5,656 nucleotides of DNA, taken from the NCBI GenBank assembly GCA_016929795.1, contig JAFGIA010000244.1, forward strand, positions 1-5,656, read 5' to 3'. Position 1 is the first letter of the stretch; each line of letters opens with the position of its first letter. The position numbers and the translations under genes are program-made. Positions 1 to 4,950 of the stretch are shown here, one piece after another. The DNA comes from Anaerolineae bacterium. GTDB taxonomy: Bacteria > Chloroflexota > Anaerolineae > JAAYZQ01. The notes under the pieces are model-generated. The model had not been told where the DNA came from. It saw only the letters and a list, made by a program, of their open reading frames with translations, and did not search any database.

Positions 1-1
1 C

Positions 2-56
2 GCCGCGGATCACAATCCGCGGCTCTTCGGGACAGCGCTGGATTGTGATCCAGCGC
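2..56. repeat. Twin hairpins with mutually complementary cores
   Basis: Two perfect hairpins lie 11 bases apart. The first has a 9-bp stem, 2-10 with 15-23 (GCCGCGGAT/ATCCGCGGC), and loop CACA at 11-14. The second has a 9-bp stem, 35-43 with 48-56 (GCGCTGGAT/ATCCAGCGC), and loop TGTG at 44-47. The 12-base cores, GGATCACAATCC (7-18) and GGATTGTGATCC (40-51), are exact reverse complements, so the strand can form two separate hairpins, a loop-loop contact, or one long-range duplex. They lie about 65 bases downstream of the alpha-subunit stop, so in RNA they could protect or end the operon transcript. No T-run follows, so a standard intrinsic terminator is unlikely. The arrangement recalls REP/BIME-type dispersed palindromes. 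The pairing is seen directly; the role is inferred. Confidence 0.7.
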
Positions 57-60
57 GAGC

Positions 61-121
61 GTCCTATTTTCATCCCTCGTGGCGCCCGCAGGGCATGGCA
101 TCTCCCTCGCAATGACAGGTG
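61..121. other. Non-coding trailer of the operon, repeat-like
   Basis: This is untranslated DNA between the alpha-subunit stop and the twin hairpins. Read on the minus strand it begins close to the stop with CATTGCGAGGGAGATG, which resembles the CATTGCGAG starts of dispersed intergenic repeats known from several bacterial genomes; that comparison is from memory. CGAGGGA occurs twice on the minus strand (102-108 and 73-79), and a short GCCC/GGGC stem sits at 84-94. No credible coding sequence or clear terminator is seen. The 62-codon minus-strand ORF running through it is a shadow of the alpha gene's other frame. Confidence 0.35.
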
Positions 122-1021
122 TCAGAGGCGTGCCAGTACTTCCTTGGTCGCCGCCGGCAGATCACCAAACGCATCGACGACCGTGGCACCAACGGAGCGC
201 AGCCTGTCGACCTTGCCCTCGTAGGTGCCGCGCCCGCCCTCGATGATGGCACCGGCATGGCTAAAGCGCGTGCCGCTCTTGGCCGCCTTGCCGCCGATGT
301 AGGCGATCAGCGGCTTGGTCACCTCGCCCGCCTCGATCAGGTCGGCCACCCGCTCCTCCTGGCTGCCGCCGATCTCGCCGAACATCACGATCGCCTTTGT
401 TTCGGGGTCCTGCTGAAAGAGACGGATCACGTCGGGATGGGGCAGTCCAATGACCGCGTCGCCGCCCACGTGCACCAGCGTCGTGGCGCCGATCCCGGCC
501 TGGGCCAGGTAATAGGCAGTGCTCGACGTCATGCCGCCGCTGCGCGAGGTGACCCCCACCGGCCCGGGAAAGAACCAGGCTTTCGCCGACGAGGCCTTGC
601 CACCGATCATGCCCAGCACACCCTTGCCGGGGCTCAGCACGCCCAGCGTGTTCGGCCCCACAAAGGCCGCCCCCTTCTCCTTGGCCGCGTCGGCGATCGC
701 CAGCACGTCCCAGATCGGCACCCTGTCGGGCACAATTACCAGCAGCTTGACACCCGCGTCGATCGCCTCGAGCGCCGCCGGCTTGACGATCGGAGCCGGG
801 ATGTAGAGCACCGACACGTCGATCGGCCCCACCTTCTCCCACGCCTCCTTGATCGTGTCATACACGGGCACGCCCTCCACCTCCTGGCCGCCCTTGCCCG
901 GTGTGACGCCGGCCACGACGTGCGTGCCATACTCGCGCATCAGCTTGGTGCGCGCCAGGCCCTCGCGCCCGGTAATACCCTGCACGAGGACTCGCTTGGT
1001 TTGGTCTATCAAAATTGACAT
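122..1021 (-). CDS. Succinyl-CoA synthetase-like acyl-CoA ligase, alpha subunit
   Basis: A 299-residue protein, about the usual length of a SucD-type alpha subunit (E. coli about 289). The subunit binds CoA in an N-terminal Rossmann domain and carries the histidine phosphorylated during ATP-driven thioester formation. Visible motifs are QGITGREG (14-21) and VTPGKGG (39-45) of the CoA-binding domain, GPNTLG (122-127), SRSGGM (159-164), GEIGG with Glu216 (215-219), and SHAGAI (254-259) with the catalytic His255. The start is ATG at 1021, where MSILIDQ matches the family N-terminus and a GAGG-type ribosome site lies upstream. An in-frame 62-residue extension to 1207 is rejected because it overlaps the neighbouring gene and lacks family character. 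Two sites differ from SucD: GPNTLG replaces GPNCPG, and SRSGGM replaces SRSGTL. SRSGGM is the form found in ATP-citrate lyase, so the substrate may not be succinate. The family assignment is firm; the substrate is unknown, so no sucD symbol is given. Confidence 0.92.
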   Translation of the reverse strand: MSILIDQTKRVLVQGITGREGLARTKLMREYGTHVVAGVTPGKGGQEVEGVPVYDTIKEAWEKVGPIDVSVLYIPAPIVKPAALEAIDAGVKLLVIVPDRVPIWDVLAIADAAKEKGAAFVGPNTLGVLSPGKGVLGMIGGKASSAKAWFFPGPVGVTSRSGGMTSSTAYYLAQAGIGATTLVHVGGDAVIGLPHPDVIRLFQQDPETKAIVMFGEIGGSQEERVADLIEAGEVTKPLIAYIGGKAAKSGTRFSHAGAIIEGGRGTYEGKVDRLRSVGATVVDAFGDLPAATKEVLARL

Positions 1022-1043
1022 GCGTGATTCCTCGCTCCCGATC

Positions 1044-1319
1044 CTATGGCTTGGGTGTCCCCGGCGCACATTCGCCCCGGAAATACGCCCACTCTTCGCA
1101 CTCGGTGCCGTCATCAAAGATGCAGTAACCGACCTGCCCATCCGCACCGGTCCGGATCTCCACTTCGTATCCCTGCTCCACGCAGTATTTTGACGCCGGG
1201 TTGGCAATCTCTACCGGCGACTCGAACGTGTCTGCGGTCGGCGCCACCGTGGGCTCTGCACCACACGCCACCAACACCAAGGCCGCAACCATCACAATGA
1301 CCAACCATACGCCCTTCAT
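1044..1319 (-). CDS. Small DUF333-family lipoprotein
   Basis: A 91-residue protein. The N-terminus has a lysine and then a hydrophobic segment (about 4-18) ending in the lipobox LVAC (16-19), so Cys19 should be lipidated and the mature protein anchored to a membrane outside the cytoplasm. A Pro/Thr-rich linker (21-31) leads to one compact domain, NPAS at 40-43 through FRGEC at 80-84. Its pattern (NPASxYC, GYCxFxDGxECEEWAYFRGEC) is that of DUF333 (sometimes labelled putative hemolysin, without good functional evidence). Cys46, Cys66, Cys74 and Cys84 could form two disulfides outside the cytoplasm. It lies between the beta and alpha ligase subunits, with gaps of 36 and 22 bases, which is an odd place for an exported protein. 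The start was chosen from the ribosome-site spacing; upstream in-frame ATGs are less well placed. Function is unknown. Confidence 0.85.
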   Translation of the reverse strand: MKGVWLVIVMVAALVLVACGAEPTVAPTADTFESPVEIANPASKYCVEQGYEVEIRTGADGQVGYCIFDDGTECEEWAYFRGECAPGTPKP

Positions 1320-1325
1320 AGCCAT

Positions 1326-1334
1326 CCTCCTTTT
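1326..1334 (-). promoter_or_regulatory. Ribosome binding site fixing the lipoprotein start
   Basis: On the minus strand this reads AAAAGGAGG, a near-ideal Shine-Dalgarno sequence. It ends 6 bases before the ATG at 1319. The competing in-frame ATG at 1325 touches the GGAGG directly, with no spacer, and the ATG at 1352 lies upstream of it, so 1319 is the supported start. Its strength suggests the lipoprotein is translated independently rather than by coupling to the beta subunit. Confidence 0.75.
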
Positions 1335-1340
1335 CAACCT

Positions 1341-1368
1341 TTCACGTATCACGCTTCACGCTTCACGC
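1341..1368. repeat. Four tandem heptamers (TTCACGC-type) over the beta-gene end
   Basis: Four consecutive 7-base units are seen: TTCACGT, ATCACGC, TTCACGC, TTCACGC (minus strand GCGTGAA). The first has a final-base variant and the second a first-base variant. The array covers the last three codons and the TGA stop of the beta-ferredoxin gene and runs into the gap before the lipoprotein ribosome site. Heptameric short tandem repeats of this kind are known in cyanobacteria (STRR) and occur in other environmental bacteria. Copy number may vary between strains, and because 7 is not a multiple of 3 a change would alter the very C-terminus. The array is seen directly; its significance is inferred. 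Confidence 0.7.
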
Positions 1369-2909
1369 GCGGCCAGGTACTCCTGAAGTCCGGGGATCGG
1401 CAGCTCGATCCGCCCGCCCCCGGCCCCCAGGAAGAAGCAATCCACCTCGCACGCCAGGCACTCGGAGCACCGGCCCTTGGCTGCCTCTTCCTGGCTGATA
1501 TTCAGCACCGGCACCCCCTCTTCCAAAGATAGGATGTGCGGCACGCACTGCTGCACGCATACCTTGCTCTCACACGTACGGCACACAGCATGGTCGAAGG
1601 TGACGGTGCCCTTGGTCACCGTCTGGAACTGGTACAGCTCCGGCTCGCCTGCGCGCGCCGGCTCCGGCCGCACCTTGGGCGCCATCGTCTTGCCTGCCTT
1701 GATCAGCGCATCCAGCCGGCTGGCACAATCGTCGGGCGCGTCATCTTTCCTGTACCCCTCCACAGGGGCCGGCACCCAGCCATTCAGCCACTCCAGGATC
1801 TCGACGGCCCTGTCCTCGCTGTTGCCACCGAGGCGGATGACGACGGGCACGTCGATCTGCTCCTCCAGGAACGCCTTGACAAAGCCGCGCGCCGAGTGGA
1901 ACTGCTCCTGGCTGGCGACACCAGAGCCGGAGCCAAAGTAGCCGTCGACTGGCCCCGCCGCGAGGACAATCCGCGCCGCCCGGTAGACCTTGCTCGCCGG
2001 CGGGTTGCCGCTGGTATCGACGAACGTCGCCAGCTTGTAGCCCTGGCGCATGACGGCGTCCATGCTCATCATCGAGCCGCCGCCGCCAGAGCCGTGAAAG
2101 CCGACGTAGCCATCGCCTTTTCGGAAATTCTCGGCCATCTGGATAAAATAGAAGGTGCCGCGATAGTCGCCCGCCTCGACGTCATAGGCGAGCTTTTCGA
2201 GCTCTGTCGGCGGGCGGTCGTATTCACGCGCGATGGCGATCCCAAGGTCCTTGTGCCGGAACACGCCGTAATCGTCGACGGTGACCCGGCAGTCGGCAGC
2301 CATCAGCTCCCCATTAGCAAGCAGCACCAGGGGATTGATCTCGGCCGCGCGCGCGTCATACTCGCTCGCCAGCTTGTACAGGCCCTCCAACACGTTGCCC
2401 AGCTGCATCTGCAGCTTACCCCCGATGCCTGTCTGGCGCACCAGATCACGCGCCTGAAAGTCGAGCAGGCCGGTGCCGACGTCAACGTGCATGCGCGCCA
2501 CCTTGTCCGGGTGCGCCGCCGCGATCTCTTCGATGCCGGTGCCGCCGACACTCGAAAAGAGGAGTACCGGCTGCTTGACGGCGTCGTCAATGATCACGCC
2601 CGCATAGAACTCGCGGGCGATCTCGACACGCTCTTCCACCAATACTTCTTCGACGACGAAATTCTTGACCTTCAGGCCCAGCATGTGGCGTGCAGCCTCT
2701 TCGGCTTGCGCCGGGTTGCTTGCCTTTTTGATGCCGCCCATGCCGGCGCGGCCGGTCACCCACGCCTGGGCCTTCACCATCGTCTCGCCGCCAATGGATG
2801 CGGCGATCTGGCGGGCCTCTTCCGGCGTGCGCGCCACCCCGCCCTTGGGCACCGGGATCTTGAATTGCTGTAGCAGCTTTTTGCCCTGATATTCGTGTAA
2901 TCTTGCCAT
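1356..2909 (-). CDS. Acyl-CoA synthetase beta subunit (ATP-grasp) fused to a C-terminal ferredoxin domain
   Basis: A 517-residue protein; ordinary SucC-type beta subunits are about 390. Residues 1-235 form the ATP-grasp domain: LHEYQGKKLL (4-13), Lys46, the glycine loop GRAGMGG (53-59), AEINPLV (189-195) with Glu190 and metal ligand Asn192, and the second metal-ligand Asp206. Residues about 245-380 form the CoA-ligase domain. Its loops HGSGGGGS (272-279), TSGNPP (299-304) and GSGSGVAS (326-333) replace the SucC forms GAGLA, VGGGA and NIFGGI. A linker leads to a two-cluster ferredoxin domain (about 425-517): Cys443/446/451/455 (Cx2Cx4Cx3C) and Cys481/484/487/491 (Cx2Cx2Cx3C), fit for two [4Fe-4S] clusters. 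The start at 2909 follows a GGGAGGAG site; the in-frame ATG four codons earlier is less well spaced. It should pair with the alpha subunit downstream. The reading frame is uninterrupted, so the fusion looks genuine. The electron partner and the acid substrate are unknown. Confidence 0.9.
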   Translation of the reverse strand: MARLHEYQGKKLLQQFKIPVPKGGVARTPEEARQIAASIGGETMVKAQAWVTGRAGMGGIKKASNPAQAEEAARHMLGLKVKNFVVEEVLVEERVEIAREFYAGVIIDDAVKQPVLLFSSVGGTGIEEIAAAHPDKVARMHVDVGTGLLDFQARDLVRQTGIGGKLQMQLGNVLEGLYKLASEYDARAAEINPLVLLANGELMAADCRVTVDDYGVFRHKDLGIAIAREYDRPPTELEKLAYDVEAGDYRGTFYFIQMAENFRKGDGYVGFHGSGGGGSMMSMDAVMRQGYKLATFVDTSGNPPASKVYRAARIVLAAGPVDGYFGSGSGVASQEQFHSARGFVKAFLEEQIDVPVVIRLGGNSEDRAVEILEWLNGWVPAPVEGYRKDDAPDDCASRLDALIKAGKTMAPKVRPEPARAGEPELYQFQTVTKGTVTFDHAVCRTCESKVCVQQCVPHILSLEEGVPVLNISQEEAAKGRCSECLACEVDCFFLGAGGGRIELPIPGLQEYLAAREA

Positions 2910-2946
2910 AGCTCCTCCCACCTACAATTGGATATCGTCGTGCCAG

Positions 2947-3597
2947 TTACCCGGCTTGTACCTCAATCGCCAATTCTCGCCGCGCCTGGGCGATAAACGC
3001 CTGCATAAAGGCGACACGATCCGCGGCGAGCCGGCGGGCGGTTTCGGTATTCAACCGGTCGTACCACGCCATCTGGCCCAGGAATTGATCGGTGATACAA
3101 GAGGCAGGCCAGCGGCCATCGTTCTCAGCAAAAGGATCGGCGGGATCATAGGGCGGCAAGTGGCTGCAGCTCATAAAGGCGCGAATGATGCCCATCGCCC
3201 CCATCCCGTCCAACATGTCGGCGTCGCGCAGGATGCACAGCAGCGGGCTATCCGCCCGGCGGCTGTTATGCCATCGCACCGCGTGCAGCACCGCTTCGCG
3301 CTCCACATCGGGCAGCGACAGGCCGGCCAGGAACGGCCGCGCCATCGCCTCCGAGCGCGCCCCATGCTCGCTCTCGGGCCCCGGTTGGCTGCGACCCACG
3401 TCGTGCAGCAGCGCGGCCAGTTCGGCCAGGAAGGGATCAACCCCCTCGGCCGGCGCCAGGATCAGGGCGTGACGCCGCACGCGGTCGGTGTGCAGCCAGC
3501 CATGCGCAACCGAGCGCCCCTCATCCAGCCTGGCCCGCACCCAGCGTTCGACGATGTCTACCACCGCCTGCCGTTCCGCCACCTGTGACCCGGACAT
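2947..3597 (-). CDS. HD-domain phosphohydrolase
   Basis: A 216-residue soluble protein of the HD superfamily of metal-dependent phosphohydrolases, broadly like E. coli YedJ. Candidate metal ligands are His36 (in WLHTDRV), the His65-Asp66 pair in LLHDVGR (64-69), and Asp125 or Asp127 in LRDADMLD (123-130). His78, His105 and His110 are further conserved-looking histidines, consistent with the H...HD...H...H...D layout. The fold is recognisable but the substrate (nucleotide or another phosphate ester) is not. The ATG directly follows the TAG of the dehydrogenase gene, and the only Shine-Dalgarno candidate (GGAG at 3610-3613) is 12 bases away. Translation is therefore probably coupled to the upstream gene. 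It may be a housekeeping or metabolite-repair enzyme in the operon; nothing in the sequence links it to CoA chemistry. Confidence 0.88.
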   Translation of the reverse strand: MSGSQVAERQAVVDIVERWVRARLDEGRSVAHGWLHTDRVRRHALILAPAEGVDPFLAELAALLHDVGRSQPGPESEHGARSEAMARPFLAGLSLPDVEREAVLHAVRWHNSRRADSPLLCILRDADMLDGMGAMGIIRAFMSCSHLPPYDPADPFAENDGRWPASCITDQFLGQMAWYDRLNTETARRLAADRVAFMQAFIAQARRELAIEVQAG

Positions 3598-4698
3598 CTA
3601 TAGGTTGTACTCCACGCCCAGGTCCTGAGCGATTTGCTTCAGGCTGGCCTCGACCTTGGCACCGAGCGGGATACCCTGCTCGCCGCGGCGGTCGGCCTGC
3701 TCGAACTCTTTTTCGCCGTGGATATAAATGCGCGTGGCCCCTTCCGCCAGCGGAGCATGGGTCAGCTCACGGATGAGCTGGTCCATATCGGCCTTGAACT
3801 CTGCCGGGTCGCGGAAAGCGTCGATGCGCCACGCGCCGAAAAAGTGACCCAGGTTCGCCGGCCGGGCCTTGCCCGCCGCGTCCTTCGGATAGACGTGAGT
3901 CAAAAAGGCGGCGCCAGGCAGCACGGCCGATAGGATCTCGACCATCAGGCCCATCCCATAGCCCTTGTAGCCGCTAAACTCCTCACCCGCGCCGCCGAGC
4001 GGCAGCAGGCCGCCGCCCGCACGCTTGACAAAGTTGTCGAGCACGCGTCTCGCGTCGCTGGTGGGCACGCCCTTCTCGTCGGTGGCCCACCCGAGGGGGA
4101 GCGGTTTTTCCTGGCGGTCGTATACTTCCAGCTTGCCGCGCGGCACAGTGCTGGTGGCCATGTCCATTACGAACGGCCGCTCCACGCCGGCGGGCACCGC
4201 GAGTGCGATCGGGTTCGTGCCATACATGGCGTTGCGCCCGAACGTGGGCACCACGAGCACATCGGCGTTCGTCGTCGACAAGCCGATCATATCGTGCTCC
4301 AGGGCCATCATCGCATAGTAGCCGGCGATGCCATAGTGGTTGCTGTTGCGCACGGCACCAAAGCCGCAGCCAACGTCCGCGGCTTTTTCAATCACCTTCT
4401 GCATCACCCGGTGGCTCACAGGCTGCCCCAGCCCGGCGCCTGCGTCGACCACGATCGTCGTCGGTGTCTCGGTCACCACGCGCTCTTGTGGTTGGGCGAC
4501 CATCACACCATCGCGCAGGCCGTTTACATATCGCGCCAGCCGTGCCACGCCATGAGAATCGATGCCGCGCAGATTAGCCATCACCAGGTTATTGGCCGTC
4601 ACGCGCGCGCCGTCCGGCGCCACGCCCATCTTGGCGAAAACGCGCACACAAAAGTCCGTCAAGTCGTCCGCACGTACGGTCACTGCTTGCTCAGCCAT
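3598..4698 (-). CDS. LDH2-family malate/L-lactate-type NAD(P) dehydrogenase
   Basis: A 366-residue cytoplasmic oxidoreductase of the LDH2/YlbC family, unrelated to Rossmann-type lactate dehydrogenases. Members interconvert 2-hydroxy and 2-oxo acids with NAD(P): malate, lactate, sulfolactate, ureidoglycolate or 2,3-diketogulonate. Family signatures in order are DSHGVARL (47-54) with the active-site His49, GCGFGAVRNSNHYGIAGYY (110-128), FGRNAMYGTNPIALAVP (153-169), MDMATSTVPRGK (178-189), LPLGWATDEKG (200-210), LLPLGG (231-236) and GYKGYGMGLMVEIL (243-256). Length is normal and no key motif is missing. The ATG at 4698 has a strong AGGAGGAG ribosome site (4704-4711). It is the first gene of the run, after a 252-base gap with a terminator-like hairpin, so transcription probably begins just upstream. 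Substrate specificity cannot be read from these motifs; the CoA-ligase genes downstream suggest a di- or hydroxycarboxylic acid pathway (inference). Confidence 0.92.
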   Translation of the reverse strand: MAEQAVTVRADDLTDFCVRVFAKMGVAPDGARVTANNLVMANLRGIDSHGVARLARYVNGLRDGVMVAQPQERVVTETPTTIVVDAGAGLGQPVSHRVMQKVIEKAADVGCGFGAVRNSNHYGIAGYYAMMALEHDMIGLSTTNADVLVVPTFGRNAMYGTNPIALAVPAGVERPFVMDMATSTVPRGKLEVYDRQEKPLPLGWATDEKGVPTSDARRVLDNFVKRAGGGLLPLGGAGEEFSGYKGYGMGLMVEILSAVLPGAAFLTHVYPKDAAGKARPANLGHFFGAWRIDAFRDPAEFKADMDQLIRELTHAPLAEGATRIYIHGEKEFEQADRRGEQGIPLGAKVEASLKQIAQDLGVEYNL

Positions 4699-4762
4699 CC
4701 TGTCTCCTCCTCGGATTGATCACTGCTTATCGTATCATCTCACCAAGTCGGGGTGGGATGTA

Positions 4763-4783
4763 GGGCGGATTGGCAATCCGCCC
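4763..4783. repeat. Perfect 21-base palindromic repeat upstream of the operon
   Basis: GGGCGGATT (4763-4771) and AATCCGCCC (4775-4783) are perfect inverted copies around GGC, and the outermost loop bases can also pair. The hairpin lies 65 bases upstream of the dehydrogenase start. Its GCGGAT/ATCCGC arms match those of the first hairpin at 7-18 near the left edge, which suggests a dispersed palindrome family with variable loops. No T-run follows on either strand, so a terminator role is doubtful; a REP-like element or a protein-binding palindrome is possible. The rest of the gap towards the dehydrogenase shows no convincing promoter. Confidence 0.65.
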
Positions 4784-4828
4784 CATGTCCCCCAGATGAT
4801 TGAGATGATCCTGCTTGTCCGATCATGC

Positions 4829-4878
4829 CACAACAAATGGGGGGCGGTGGAGCGTGACGACGCCCCTCCTCCCCCCAT
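4829..4878 (-). terminator. Probable intrinsic terminator of the TPR/HTH gene
   Basis: A 19-position stem joins 4837-4855 with 4860-4878 around a 4-base loop (4856-4859). On the plus strand 16 positions pair, with isolated mismatches at 4845/4870, 4848/4867 and 4851/4864. On the minus strand the last of these becomes a G-U pair, so the transcript of the TPR gene folds slightly better. The stem contains a run of six G-C pairs at its base. On the minus strand it is followed by TTTGTTGTGG, a moderately T-rich tail. It lies about 70 bases beyond the TPR gene stop. The position and tail favour a terminator insulating the operon from the TPR gene; the imperfect T-run keeps confidence moderate. A second pairing, GATCATG (4821-4827) with CATGATC (4876-4882), would compete with the stem base. 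Confidence 0.5.
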
Positions 4879-4950
4879 GATCCATTCTTCGGGTCGACTG
4901 CTTCCCGGCCATAGCCCTGTCGTGAGCAGCGAGCGGCCATCAGCCCGCCA

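Noticed and set aside
119..1018. Full-length plus-strand ORF opposite the alpha subunit (299 codons)
   Set aside because: It mirrors a gene with strong family motifs. Its protein is rich in Arg, His and Leu with no recognisable domain, as expected when G/C-ending codons remove stops from the antisense frame.
1022..1207. 62-residue N-terminal extension of the alpha subunit
   Set aside because: It overlaps the lipoprotein gene in another frame, lacks family similarity, and the internal ATG at 1021 has both a ribosome site and the expected MSILID start.
1536..2873. Plus-strand ORF of 445 codons opposite the beta subunit
   Set aside because: It is antisense to conserved ATP-grasp and CoA-ligase motifs and has no ribosome site or family character; it is a high-GC shadow.
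122..2909. Assignment of the pair as housekeeping sucC/sucD
   Set aside because: The ferredoxin tail, altered substrate loops and interposed lipoprotein gene make ordinary succinyl-CoA synthetase doubtful, so the symbols were withheld.
2956..3588. Plus-strand ORF opposite the HD-domain gene
   Set aside because: It lies within a gene with clear HD metal-ligand motifs and its product shows no domain.
4699..4762. Possible promoter of the dehydrogenase operon (TACGAT at 4729-4734, minus strand)
   Set aside because: Only four of six bases match the -10 consensus and no -35 lies at a proper distance, so it cannot be supported.
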